This document shows positions 39,473 to 47,167 of a DNA stretch of 64,000 bases, one piece after another (positions within the stretch are counted from its first letter, which is position 1; every line of letters begins with the position of its first letter). This DNA comes from CBDESM01 sp965205165. Its GTDB lineage: Bacteria; Chloroflexota; Dehalococcoidia; Bin125. Under the pieces are notes generated by a model. That model was not told where the DNA came from. It saw only the letters and a program-made list of their open reading frames with translations, and did no database searches. Position numbers and translations under genes: made by a program. Location of the stretch: NCBI GenBank assembly GCA_965205165.1, contig OZ242037.1, positions 248,001 through 312,000 of the forward strand. Reading direction: 5' to 3'.

Positions 39473-41953
39473 CTACTGGAAGACGCCGGCGGCGACCGAC
39501 TCGGCGATCTCCTCGTCGGGCTTGCGCAGGATGTCGGAGAGCACGAGGTGGGTGTCTTCGCCGAGCACGGGGGCGGCCTTGCGGGGGCCGGCCTTGGCGC
39601 GGGAGAAGCGGGTGACGAGGCCGTCGTAGGGGGTGGGGCCCATCACGCCGTGGTCGAGGGTGACGAAGAAGCCGCGGTGCTCGAGCTGCGGATCGAGGTA
39701 GAGGTCGCTGGGACGCTGGACGAGCGCGACGGGCACGCCGGCCGCTTCGAGCGCGGCGATCACGTCCTCGTGCGGCTGCGGGCGGCACCAAGCGGCGAGG
39801 TCGGCCTCGATGCCGGGCTTGTGGCGGATGCGCTGAGCGAGGTCGTCGCAGCGGTCGGCGGTCCAGCGGGTGAGGCCGGCCGTTTCGCGCAGGGCGCGCC
39901 ACTGCTCGGCGGTTTCGACCGCGATGGCGACGTAGCGCTCGTCGCCGGCGGTCTGGAAGATCCCGTGCGGGGCGGCGTAGAGGGAATCGTGGCCTGCGCC
40001 GAGGGAGACGCGGCCGTTCTCGAAGTAGTCGAGCTGGAGCGGGCCCTGGAAGTGGATGCCGGCCTCGGTCTGGGCGAGGTCGATGCGCTGGCCGCGCCCG
40101 GTCAGGTCGCGGTAGCGGATGGCGGAGGCGAGGATGGCGGAGCCGAAGCGGGGGTTGATGAAGTCGGTGTAGGCGCCCCAGGTGCCGGCGGGGGTGCGGT
40201 CGGGCCAGCCGGTGATGCGGTGGAGGCCGGCGAGGCAGGCGCCCTGCAGTCCAAAGCCGGCGTAGCTGGAGTCGGGGCCGTACTGGCCGCGCAGGCAGGT
40301 GCTGAGCATGATCAGTTCGGGGCGGTCGGCGGAGATGGTTTCGTAGTCGAAGCCGAAGCGCTTCATGGTGCCGGGCGTGAAGGATTCGACGACGATGTCG
40401 GCCCAGTCGATCAGTTCGCGGGCGTAGCGGTGGCCGGCTTCGGTGTCGAGCCGCAGGGCGACGCCGATTTTGGAGGAGTTGAAGTTGGCCATGAACTGGC
40501 CGTTGTCGATGCCCGGGACGTTGTCCTTGAAGGGCGGGGCGAGGCGCAGCACGTCGGGGCGGGTGGCGCTCTCGATGTGGACGACGGTCGCGCCGTGGTC
40601 GGCGAGCGACTTGGAGATCAACGGGCCGACGCCGACCCAGGCGAAGTCGGCGACCTTGATGCCGTCGAACGCGCCTTCCTTCGGCGGCGATGCGCCGTTG
40701 CCGTTCTTGACGATCACGACCGGCGCGCGGCCGCCGGACTTGGCTTCGTCGAGCAGGTGCTGGTCTTGGCCCAGCGCGGGGGCGGCGCGTTCGAGCCTCA
40801 GGGGGGTGAGCGAGGCCTTGGCGAACGGGCCGGGGTAGCGGCGGCCGTCGACCTCGACCCAATAGTCGCGCACTTGCAGGTGAGGGTCGGCGGCGATGTC
40901 CTCGGAGGTGTAGAGGGGAGCCATCATGTAGCCGTCTTCAACGGCCCAGCGGAAGAGCTGGTTCATCGTCCGGGCGGCCGCGAATTCGTGGATCTGCTTC
41001 GAGGCTTCGAGCACCATCGGCGCGGTGGCGGCGGGATCGGTCTGCACGAGCTCGGCGATGTGGGCGGCCCATTCGTCGATGTCGACGCCTTCCATCTCGC
41101 CGGTCAGCGCGCCTTCCTTGGCGATGCGCTTGAGGAAGGCGGTGGCGTGGCGCAGGCCGAGGCCGCCGGGCACGACGTTGAAGACGACGTAGCCGTCCTT
41201 GCAGGGATGGACGGCGGCGGTGAGTTCGTTGGGCGGGCCGGCGCGGTCGGCGCAGGTGCCGGGCGGATCGCCGCCGGTGTTGGGCGGATAGCCGGTGGCG
41301 TTCATCAGGGTCCAGACCATCGCGGCCTGCTGCGAGACGTCGAGGTGCTGGCCCAGCCCGGAGCGCTCGCGCTCGCGCAGGGCGATGCAGACGTCGGCGG
41401 CGGCTTGGACGCCGGCGTGGAACGCGGCCTGCGGGTAGCCGACGGAAATCGGGGGGCGGTCGCCGTCGCCCTGCAGGGAGATCAAGCCGCCGGCGGCTTC
41501 GACGGTGAGGTTGGCGGCGGGGCGATCCGCGTGCGGGCCGTCCTGGCCGTAGGGGGTGACGGATGCGTAGATCAGGCGGGGGAACTCGTCCTTGAGGTGC
41601 TCGTAGCTGAAATCGTGAGCGGCCATGACGCCGGGGTCGGTGGACTCGATCAGCACGTCGGCGGTGCGGAGCAGGGCGAGGAAGTCGCCGCGCTGGGTCG
41701 GCGAATCGGGGTCGATCACGACGCTGCGCTTGCCGAAGCCGACATGGGCCCAATAGAGCGAGCGGTCGGGGTCGGCGTCGGAGAAGGGCGGCAATCGGCG
41801 GGCGGGCGCGCCGTCGGGCGGTTCGACCTTGATCACCTCGGCGCCCAGGTCGGCGAGGACGCGCCCGGCCATCTCGGCCCGCGGGGTGGCGATGTCGATG
41901 ACTCGGATGCCATCGAGCAGCGTGGGCGGGAGGTGCTGGTCTGCTTCGGCCAT
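39473..41953 (-). CDS. Double-headed family III (CaiB/BaiF) CoA-transferase
   Basis: 826 residues formed by two fused CaiB/BaiF domains (about 1-415 and 430-826), each starting with the family opening GI-R/K-V-x-D-x-A and containing a DLGAEVIKVEPP or DHGATVVHIES segment. In the second half the catalytic aspartate is seen as Asp597 in GAYTDFINP, at the position of Asp169 in formyl-CoA transferase. In the first half the matching place reads SVGYPQAAFHAG with Gln175 and no aspartate, so this half is probably inactive or structural. It likely activates an acid to its CoA thioester for the thiolase-like/DUF35 pair downstream. A GGAG precedes the ATG. Confidence 0.9.
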   Translation of the reverse strand: MAEADQHLPPTLLDGIRVIDIATPRAEMAGRVLADLGAEVIKVEPPDGAPARRLPPFSDADPDRSLYWAHVGFGKRSVVIDPDSPTQRGDFLALLRTADVLIESTDPGVMAAHDFSYEHLKDEFPRLIYASVTPYGQDGPHADRPAANLTVEAAGGLISLQGDGDRPPISVGYPQAAFHAGVQAAADVCIALRERERSGLGQHLDVSQQAAMVWTLMNATGYPPNTGGDPPGTCADRAGPPNELTAAVHPCKDGYVVFNVVPGGLGLRHATAFLKRIAKEGALTGEMEGVDIDEWAAHIAELVQTDPAATAPMVLEASKQIHEFAAARTMNQLFRWAVEDGYMMAPLYTSEDIAADPHLQVRDYWVEVDGRRYPGPFAKASLTPLRLERAAPALGQDQHLLDEAKSGGRAPVVIVKNGNGASPPKEGAFDGIKVADFAWVGVGPLISKSLADHGATVVHIESATRPDVLRLAPPFKDNVPGIDNGQFMANFNSSKIGVALRLDTEAGHRYARELIDWADIVVESFTPGTMKRFGFDYETISADRPELIMLSTCLRGQYGPDSSYAGFGLQGACLAGLHRITGWPDRTPAGTWGAYTDFINPRFGSAILASAIRYRDLTGRGQRIDLAQTEAGIHFQGPLQLDYFENGRVSLGAGHDSLYAAPHGIFQTAGDERYVAIAVETAEQWRALRETAGLTRWTADRCDDLAQRIRHKPGIEADLAAWCRPQPHEDVIAALEAAGVPVALVQRPSDLYLDPQLEHRGFFVTLDHGVMGPTPYDGLVTRFSRAKAGPRKAAPVLGEDTHLVLSDILRKPDEEIAESVAAGVFQ

Positions 41954-41990
41954 GCGTCGGCTCCGTCCGTGGTCGCGGGTTGGGGCGATG

Positions 41991-42203
41991 TTAGAGAACG
42001 AGGAAGGTTCTGATCATCACGGAGATCACGGCGAGCACCAGGATGGCGGCGAGGATCCACCAGATCAGGTTGGGCGCGGCCTCGCGCGGCTCGTCGCCGC
42101 GGTTGTCCGCGTCGATCCAGCGGGCGTGGCGTTCCGGAGCCGCTTGCGGCGGCGGCTTGGCTTCGGGCGCGCGGGGCGGCCAGAGCGGCTGATCGTCGCG
42201 CAT
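41991..42203 (-). CDS. Small single-pass membrane protein
   Basis: A 70-residue protein from ATG 42203. The first 45 residues are hydrophilic and Pro/Arg-rich; the last 22 (LIWWILAAILVLAVISVMIR) form one membrane helix with a short FLVL tail. No family recognised. It precedes the double CoA-transferase gene by 37 bp in the same direction and may be its first operon partner. The ribosome site is weak (GGGGAC). Confidence 0.55.
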   Translation of the reverse strand: MRDDQPLWPPRAPEAKPPPQAAPERHARWIDADNRGDEPREAAPNLIWWILAAILVLAVISVMIRTFLVL

Positions 42204-42322
42204 CGTCGTCCCCCGATCCCGCCGAGCGCGGCGCACGGCGAGCTTGGAAGGGTAAGTCTAGAACCTGCGCGTAGGAGCGAGCGCGGATACCCTGCGCGGC
42301 GGGCAAGCCACGGGAGCGGGCA

Positions 42323-43219
42323 ATGGCGCGGATCATCGTGACCTCGGCATTGGCGGGCGACGGCAAGTCGGTCGCCGCGGCCGGCATCGCGTCCGTCCTG
42401 CGCGCTTCGGGCGCGACCGTGCGGGCGGTCCGCATCGCGGACGGCGACGGCGCGGCGGCGGATGCGGTGCAGCTGTCGAGGCTGCAGGGCGTGCGGGGCG
42501 GCGGCGCGGTGGCCGCGGCCGAGATCGCGGACGACGCGGACTGGACGGTGGTCGAGGCGGCGCGGGAGAGCGTCGAGGCGGCGCGGCGCGAGGGCGATCG
42601 GGTGATCTTGGTTGCAAGGCACGGCGAGGCGGACGACGACACGCTGGGCGGCGCGATCAGCGCACTCGCGCCGGACGGCGTGCTGATCAACGGAGTGCCG
42701 CGAAACGGGGAGGCGGCGGCCGCGCAGCGGGTTGCTGCCCTGGGCGGGACGCTGCTGGCGGCCGTACCGCAGGATCGGCTGTTGGCGTCGCCAGTCGTTT
42801 CGCAGATCGCCGAGGCGGTCGCGGGTGAACTGAGCGGGGACGAGGCGCTGTTCGGCGAGGCCTCGCGGGACTTGGTCGTGGGTCCGGTCAGCGCGCACGA
42901 GGGGATGGACTACTTCCGCAAGTACCCGGACAAGACCGTGGTCTCGCGCCACGACCGGATCGACATCGCGCTGGGGGCGCTGGACTACGAGCCGCTCTGC
43001 CTCGTGCTCTGCGGCGGCGAGCCGACCCTGCCCTACGTCGCGCAGCGCGCGGAGCGGGAGTCGTTCGCGCTGATCGTGACGGGGATGGAGACGGTCGAAG
43101 CGGTGGCCGCGATCGGGCCGCTGTACGGGACGGGGCCGTTCAGCGGGGAGCGGAAGCTGGGCGCGGCGGCGGCGCTGGTGGGCGGATCGCTGCCGGAAAA
43201 CGCGCTGAATTTCGGGTGA
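42323..43219 (+). CDS. Phosphotransacetylase-like DRTGG-domain protein with P-loop N-terminus
   Basis: 298 residues. The N-terminal half is a P-loop domain like dethiobiotin synthetase/CobQ-type proteins (IIVTSALAGDGKSVAAAGIA, residues 4-23), used to bind nucleotide. The C-terminal half carries the DRTGG-like fold (LVVGPVSAHEGMDYFRKYPDKTVVSRHDR, then ALDYEPLCLVLCGG and FALIVTGMETVEAVAAI). This domain pair occurs before phosphotransacetylase in Pta proteins and alone in Chloroflexota and archaea; the Pta catalytic domain itself is absent, so a regulatory role in acyl-CoA/acyl-phosphate metabolism is inferred. Confidence 0.75.
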   Translation: MARIIVTSALAGDGKSVAAAGIASVLRASGATVRAVRIADGDGAAADAVQLSRLQGVRGGGAVAAAEIADDADWTVVEAARESVEAARREGDRVILVARHGEADDDTLGGAISALAPDGVLINGVPRNGEAAAAQRVAALGGTLLAAVPQDRLLASPVVSQIAEAVAGELSGDEALFGEASRDLVVGPVSAHEGMDYFRKYPDKTVVSRHDRIDIALGALDYEPLCLVLCGGEPTLPYVAQRAERESFALIVTGMETVEAVAAIGPLYGTGPFSGERKLGAAAALVGGSLPENALNFG

Positions 43220-43241
43220 ATCGCAAAATCGCGGGCAAAAT

Positions 43242-43263
43242 CCGCTGAAAATCAGCGGTTTCC
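43242..43263 (+). terminator. Likely intrinsic terminator of the DRTGG-domain gene
   Basis: A perfect 7-bp stem (CCGCTGA/TCAGCGG) with a 3-base A loop, 22 bp after the stop codon, followed by TTTCC. The U run is short, so termination may be partial. Confidence 0.5.
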
Positions 43264-43274
43264 GCCGCTTCTTC

Positions 43275-43304
43275 TTGCGCACAGCGCGATTCAAGCGCCA
43301 CAAT
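43275..43304 (+). promoter_or_regulatory. Possible sigma70-type promoter for the HU-like gene
   Basis: TTGCGC at 43275-43280, an 18-bp spacer and CACAAT at 43299-43304, about 55 bp before the HU-like start and just after the terminator hairpin. Each box matches four of six consensus bases; weak evidence strengthened by position. Confidence 0.35.
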
Positions 43305-43359
43305 GCAACTTGACGCCAGCGTTATCCGCCCCGCGCGGAGCCGCCAGAGGAGACGCCCG

Positions 43360-43695
43360 ATGCCCGCGAAGTTCTCGAAGACGGACACCACTGCCACGAA
43401 GGCGAAGACCATCGCCGCCATCGCAGAGGCGACCGAACTGTCAAAGTCGGACGTGGCGTTGGTGCTGGATGCGCTGACCGAGCTGGTCCTCCACGACCTC
43501 AAGCGGCGTGGCCCCAACGAGAAGCCGAAGGCTCAGATTCCCGGACTGGTCAAAATCAGCATCCAGCCGACGGCAGCTCGCAAGGCGCGCACGCAGATGA
43601 TCGGAGATCGCGAAGTCAATATCCCGGCTCGCGGCAAGAGGACTCGCGGCAAGGTCAGCGTCCAAGCCCTGAAGACGCTCAAGGACGTCCTCTAG
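43360..43695 (+). CDS. HU/IHF-like DNA-binding protein, divergent
   Basis: A 111-residue basic protein. The first helices (KAKTIAAIAEATELSKSDVALVLDALTELVLHDL) match HU's dimerisation helices. The middle reads PGLVKISIQPTAARKARTQMI, where HU has the GFG...R-x-G-R-N-P arm; the arm is altered (KARTQMIGDREVNIPA). The end (KVSVQALKTLKDVL) matches HU's last helix. ATG 43360 with AGAGGA upstream is preferred to a start 19 codons earlier. Its last 33 nucleotides, including the stop, are repeated exactly at 44457-44489 in a truncated HU gene. Likely nucleoid-associated or island-specific DNA bender. Confidence 0.75.
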   Translation: MPAKFSKTDTTATKAKTIAAIAEATELSKSDVALVLDALTELVLHDLKRRGPNEKPKAQIPGLVKISIQPTAARKARTQMIGDREVNIPARGKRTRGKVSVQALKTLKDVL

Positions 43696-43720
43696 GGCGC
43701 AAATCACTTGGCCTTGGCGA

Positions 43721-43738
43721 ACCCTGAAGAATCAGGGT
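43721..43738 (+). terminator. Hairpin downstream of the HU-like gene
   Basis: A perfect 7-bp stem (ACCCTGA/TCAGGGT) with loop AGAA, 25 bp after the HU-like stop. No T run follows, so it may be an RNA-stabilising or weak terminator hairpin. Confidence 0.35.
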
Positions 43739-43824
43739 AAGTCGGATTGAGGCTGAGTGCGCCTGCTCTATCAGCACACCATAGGTCTGCGGTAGCGCAT
43801 GACCTGCCTCGACGATGGGGCGAT

Positions 43825-44106
43825 ATGAGCCGCGACGTCGACGTCGTCTACGAAGCACACGCTCGTGAGCAGATGATCGAGCGGGGGATTTCGGAAGGAC
43901 TGGTCAGGGCCACACTCGAGGCGCCTGACCAAGTTCGGCCAGCCGTGGTGCGGCCCCACAGGGAGCCTTGCACGATCTACATCCGCCACATTGAGGGCCG
44001 TCGCTGCAAGGTCTACGTGCGTGCCGGGTCCAATCCGCCTATCGTGGCCACAGTGGCTTGGCACGGCGAAGGGCCACGCGGAGGTGCGAGATGGCGAGCT
44101 ACGTGA
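43825..44106 (+). CDS. DUF4258 toxin-like small protein
   Basis: A 93-residue protein from ATG 43825. The motif H-A-R-E-Q-M-I-E-R-G-I-S (His/Arg with a following E-R-G-I) and the strand RRCKVYVRAG fit DUF4258, a RelE/BrnT-like fold. It overlaps by 16 bp a DUF2283 gene. DUF4258-DUF2283 pairs are common and look like toxin-antitoxin modules; toxicity is inferred, not shown. Confidence 0.7.
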   Translation: MSRDVDVVYEAHAREQMIERGISEGLVRATLEAPDQVRPAVVRPHREPCTIYIRHIEGRRCKVYVRAGSNPPIVATVAWHGEGPRGGARWRAT

Positions 44107-44351
44107 AGGTCAGAGTCGACCACGAAGCGTCGATGATGTACGTCCGGCTGACCCCGGCCAAGATCCGATACACGGAAGACTTCGGGGACGACCGCTTGGT
44201 CGACTACGACGACCGCGACCGCGTCGTCGGAGTCGAGTTCATCGGCATCGCCGGCGGCGTGGACATCGATGGGTTGCCTGAGCCGGACCGCATCCGCGAG
44301 GCCTTGGTCGCCGAGGGCTTGGGCAAGCTCGTGGCGGAGCCGGTCGCGTAG
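44091..44351 (+). CDS. DUF2283 protein, copy 1 (putative partner/antitoxin of DUF4258)
   Basis: An 86-residue protein with the DUF2283 core: MYVRLTPAKIRYTED, DDRLVDYDDRDRVVGVEFIGI (the D/E-G-x-VVGVEFI motif) and a final helix. GGAGG lies just before ATG 44091. It overlaps the DUF4258 gene, consistent with coupled translation. A close paralog is at 45699-45944. Directly after its stop codon comes the HU gene fragment, in the same reading frame. Confidence 0.72.
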   Translation: MASYVKVRVDHEASMMYVRLTPAKIRYTEDFGDDRLVDYDDRDRVVGVEFIGIAGGVDIDGLPEPDRIREALVAEGLGKLVAEPVA

Positions 44352-44360
44352 CGGCAGGCG

Positions 44361-44486
44361 TGGCTGCAGAAGGCGACGAAGGCCCGCGAGGGCCGCAACC
44401 CGGCAACCGGCGAGCCGATCATGATCGCCGCCAAGCGCGGCAAGGTCCGCGTCCGCGCCCTGAAGACGCTCAAGGACGTCCTCTAG
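44361..44486 (+). pseudogene. C-terminal fragment of an HU gene
   Basis: The frame beginning after the DUF2283 stop reads ATKAREGRNPATGEPIMIAA and ends KVRVRALKTLKDVL before a TAG at 44484-44486. The R-x-G-R-N-P-x-T-G-E signature is that of canonical HU, yet no start codon or N-terminal half is present. Its last 33 bases, including the stop codon, are identical to the end of the intact divergent HU-like gene 790 bp upstream. It is a recombination relic or the footprint of insertion into an hup gene. Confidence 0.7.
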
Positions 44487-44497
44487 GGCATTCCTCG

Positions 44498-44518
44498 GGG
44501 CCGCCGACGGCCCTCTTT
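44498..44518 (+). terminator. Intrinsic terminator between the two small-gene units
   Basis: A perfect 6-bp GC stem (GGGCCG/CGGCCC) with loop CCGA, followed by TCTTT. It separates the DUF4258-DUF2283-HU fragment unit from the BrnT-like unit. Confidence 0.55.
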
Positions 44519-44580
44519 ACCCAAGGCAAGCAGAAGCGCTGCTGGCAGAGCGTTTCTGCTTCGGTGCGCCCTAGCTGCAG

Positions 44581-44904
44581 TTGACCGTGCCCGGCCTACC
44601 AGCTGACCTCACGTGGACGCGCGCAACTGCAGAGCACTTGGCGGCGCACGAGCTCAGCGTTGATGACGCAAGAGCCGTGTTCGCCAACGCTCCCCTGTTC
44701 TTCGAACAAGATCCGGTTCCGGAATTCACGAGCGCCGGCTTCTTCCGGATGCGCCCCCACCGGCTGCAGATGCTCGGGCCCGACAACCAAGGCCGCCTCT
44801 TAGTGTTTATCCTTGAACTGCCCGACGAGGAAGGTGAGAGCCTCATCGTCTCAGGATGGGAAGCTGACAGCGATGAGCATGCGATCTACGAATACGAATC
44901 CTGA
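44581..44904 (+). CDS. BrnT-like toxin candidate
   Basis: A 107-residue protein starting at TTG 44581 or, six bases on, GTG 44587; no clear ribosome site decides. The pattern LTWTRATAEHLAAHELSVDD, then ARAVFANAPLFFEQDP, then a LLVFILEL strand and final A-IYEYE resembles BrnT (W-D-x-x-K-x-x-x-N-x-x-K-H-G-V-x-F, then FxDP). The catalytic basic residues of BrnT are only partly kept, so function is uncertain. It overlaps the next gene by 32 bp, the usual arrangement of a toxin with its partner. Confidence 0.5.
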   Translation: MTVPGLPADLTWTRATAEHLAAHELSVDDARAVFANAPLFFEQDPVPEFTSAGFFRMRPHRLQMLGPDNQGRLLVFILELPDEEGESLIVSGWEADSDEHAIYEYES

Positions 44905-45259
44905 AGAGCCGACCAGCCGCGAGGAGCGCCAGCGGATGTACGGCACGGTCGTGGGCAAGAAGCCGATCGCCGTCGGCCCGCCGCCCGAGATCGGCATGGT
45001 GTACAAGCTGCGCTTCACCGGAGAACACTTGGATCGGCTGATGGAGGGAATCCGCGACTTCGGGATTTTCCCCGCTGACGAGTTCTTCCTGGGCGCGGTC
45101 ATGGCGGCGATTGACAAGCGCGAGGCCGAACTGGGGGGCGAGAAGGTGGTGAACCCCGAGCGCGAGCGCAAGATCGCGGAAGCGCTGGAGCAGCAGGCGC
45201 AGTGGCGGCGGGAACTCAGGGAGCGCCGCCAGGACGAAGCGGTTCAATCCGCCGATTGA
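44873..45259 (+). CDS. Unknown small protein, tandem copy 1 (possible antitoxin)
   Basis: 128 residues from ATG 44873. The core (KLRFTGEHLDRLMEGIRDFG, DEFFLGAVMAAIDKREAELG) could form a ribbon-helix-helix-like or simple helical unit, and the C-terminus is strongly charged (ERERKIAEALEQQ, RRELRERRQDE). No family recognised. Overlap with the BrnT-like gene suggests a toxin-antitoxin relation. It is nearly identical to the next gene: only six differences in the last 102 residues. Confidence 0.55.
   Translation: MSMRSTNTNPEEPTSREERQRMYGTVVGKKPIAVGPPPEIGMVYKLRFTGEHLDRLMEGIRDFGIFPADEFFLGAVMAAIDKREAELGGEKVVNPERERKIAEALEQQAQWRRELRERRQDEAVQSAD
44951..45259 (+). repeat. Direct repeat, copy 1 of a 309-bp coding duplication
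   Basis: From GTGGGCAAGAAGCCG to the stop codon of the first unknown gene; the sequence recurs 414 bp downstream with few changes, including the stop codon (TGA). Confidence 0.8.
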
Positions 45260-45301
45260 TCATGACGGGATGGGCGAGCAAGCGAAGACAAGGTGGCCTT
45301 T

Positions 45302-45673
45302 ATGAGCTCGGAACATGAACACTCCCTGAGCGTTGAAGAGCGCCGCAAGCTGTACGGCACCATCGTGGGCAAGAAGCCGTTCGCCGTCGGCCCGCCCCCT
45401 GAGATTGGCGCGGTGTACAAGCTGCGCTTCACCGGAGAGCACTTGGACCGGCTCAGGGAGGGGATACGCGATTTCGGGATTTTCCCCGATGACGAGTTCT
45501 TCCTGGGCGCGGTCATGGCGGCGATTGACAAGCGCGAGGCCGAGCTGGGCGGCGAGAAGGTGGTGAACCCCGAACGCGAGCGCAAGATCGCGGAAGCGCT
45601 GGAGCGGCAGGCGCAATGGCGGCGGGAGCTCAGGGAGCGCCGGCAAGACGAAGCGGCTCAATCGGCCGATTGA
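45302..45673 (+). CDS. Unknown small protein, tandem copy 2
   Basis: 123 residues from ATG 45302, which has AAGGTGG six bases upstream (a GTG three codons earlier is also open). Apart from a different first 20 residues it repeats the preceding gene almost exactly, down to the RRQDEA-QSAD ending. No toxin-like gene precedes this copy. The unrelated N-terminal segments with nearly identical bodies point to a recent duplication with replacement of the start region, or to gene conversion. Confidence 0.55.
   Translation: MSSEHEHSLSVEERRKLYGTIVGKKPFAVGPPPEIGAVYKLRFTGEHLDRLREGIRDFGIFPDDEFFLGAVMAAIDKREAELGGEKVVNPERERKIAEALERQAQWRRELRERRQDEAAQSAD
45365..45673 (+). repeat. Direct repeat, copy 2 of the 309-bp coding duplication
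   Basis: Second copy of 44951-45259, at an offset of 414 bp. The intervening 105 bp differ and contain the start and ribosome site of copy 2. Confidence 0.8.
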
Positions 45674-45698
45674 ACGAGATGGGCACGAGGTGACGGCG

Positions 45699-45944
45699 AT
45701 GGCAAGGGTCAGAGTCGACCGCGAAACGTCGATGGCTTATGTCCGGCTCACCGCCGCGAAGATCCGGTACACGGAGGATTTCGGAGACCACCGCTTGGTG
45801 GACTACGACGAAGCGGATGAAGTGGTCGGCGTCGAGTTCATCGGCATTGAGGGCGGCGCGGACCTGGACGGGCTGCCGGAGGCCGAGCGGGTGCGGGCGG
45901 CGCTGATCGAGAACGGCTGCGGGGACTTGGCGGGAGCGGGCTGA
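45699..45944 (+). CDS. DUF2283 protein, copy 2
   Basis: 81 residues from ATG 45699 (GAGG eight bases upstream; a GTG at 45690 is possible). It shares AKIRYTEDFGD-RLVDYDE and EVVGVEFIGI with the DUF2283 copy at 44091, so the whole island holds duplicated parts. No DUF4258 partner is adjacent; it follows the second unknown paralog by 25 bp. Confidence 0.68.
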   Translation: MARVRVDRETSMAYVRLTAAKIRYTEDFGDHRLVDYDEADEVVGVEFIGIEGGADLDGLPEAERVRAALIENGCGDLAGAG

Positions 45945-46009
45945 GGGGGCTGGGATAGGATGCGGGCGGGGGAGAGCCTGCCCGATTACGGCAGCGGTGG
46001 ACGGGACTG

Positions 46010-47167
46010 ATGAGCGACTTGATCGAGCGGATTTCGCCGTGCTTTGCCGCGATTGCGGGGCGGGCGCGGGGGCACGACCTTGATGCGTCGTTCCCGTTCG
46101 AGTCGGTCGGGGATTTGCGGGCGGCGGGCTACTTGGCGGCGCCGGTGCCGGCGGAGTACGGGGGGCTCGGCGCGCCGTTGGCGGAGGTCGTGGCGGCGCA
46201 GCGGGCGTTGGCGAAAGTGGACATGTCGCTGGCGTTCGCGATCGGGATGCACTTGATGTCGGTGGGCAGCGAGGCGGCGAACCGGGCTTGGCCCGATGCG
46301 CTGCGCGAGCGCATCTTCCGCAGCGTCGTCGCGGAAGGGGCGCTGCTGAACCAGGTGGCGACGGAGCCGGAGCTGGGCTCGCCGCAGGGGGGCGGGCGGC
46401 CGCAGACGACGCTGACGCCGTGCGGCGAGGGGCGCTACCGGATCGATGGGCGCAAGTCGTTCACGACGCTCGCGCCCGACCTGACTTGGTTCCTGACCTA
46501 CACGGCGGTCGAGGACGGCAGCGGAGGGCTGGCGCGGGTGGCCGTGCATCGGGACTCGCCGGGGCTGCGGATCGAGGAGACCTGGGACGTGGTCGGGCTG
46601 CGCTCGACGGGGTCGCACGATGTGTGGTTCGAGGGGGTCGAGGTGGCGGAGGCGGACATCCTGATTCGGCAGGATCCGAAGAACTCGGGGCAGCGCGGGG
46701 GGGATTTCGCGTGGTTCGCGCTGCTCGTTTCGGCCGCTTCGCTGGGCGTGGCGGAGGCGGCGCGGGATTACTGCGTGCAGTTCTGCCGCGAGCGGCAGCC
46801 GGCGGGGGCGCCGGCGCCGATTGCCAAAATCCCCACGGTCCGGGCGGGGATCGGGGAGATCGATCTGCGGCTGATGTCGGCGCGGGCGCTGCTGCGGGAG
46901 ACGGCGGAGGCGTGGGACGCGGCGGCCAAGGAGGAGCGGGGGACGTTCGGGCCGCGGGTCGCGGCGGCCAAGCTGCACGCGGGGGATATCGCGGTGGACG
47001 TGGTCGACCGCTGCATGCGGCTGGTGGGCGGGGTCTCGCTGCACCGCAGCGGGCCGCTGGAGCGCTACTACCGCGAGGTGCGCGGGCCGCTGCACAATCC
47101 GCCGATCGCGCCGCGCGGGCTGGAGATGATCGCCGCCGCCGCATTGGACGATCCGGCTACTTCTTGA
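46010..47167 (+). CDS. Acyl-CoA dehydrogenase-superfamily flavoprotein (possibly a monooxygenase-type member)
   Basis: 385 residues with the superfamily layout: helical N-terminal domain (VPAEYGGLGAPLAEVVAAQ), middle beta domain (DGRKSFTTLAPDLTWFLTYTAVE, GLRSTGSHDVWFEGVEV), helical C-terminal domain. The C-terminal segment reads RYYREVRGPLHNPPIA. It lacks the E-G-T catalytic glutamate stretch and instead has G-P-L-H-N-P, as in DszC/SfnB-like FMN monooxygenases and related non-dehydrogenase members. The substrate is unknown. Its 3' end overlaps the convergent acyl-CoA dehydrogenase gene by 11 bp. Confidence 0.85.
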   Translation: MSDLIERISPCFAAIAGRARGHDLDASFPFESVGDLRAAGYLAAPVPAEYGGLGAPLAEVVAAQRALAKVDMSLAFAIGMHLMSVGSEAANRAWPDALRERIFRSVVAEGALLNQVATEPELGSPQGGGRPQTTLTPCGEGRYRIDGRKSFTTLAPDLTWFLTYTAVEDGSGGLARVAVHRDSPGLRIEETWDVVGLRSTGSHDVWFEGVEVAEADILIRQDPKNSGQRGGDFAWFALLVSAASLGVAEAARDYCVQFCRERQPAGAPAPIAKIPTVRAGIGEIDLRLMSARALLRETAEAWDAAAKEERGTFGPRVAAAKLHAGDIAVDVVDRCMRLVGGVSLHRSGPLERYYREVRGPLHNPPIAPRGLEMIAAAALDDPATS

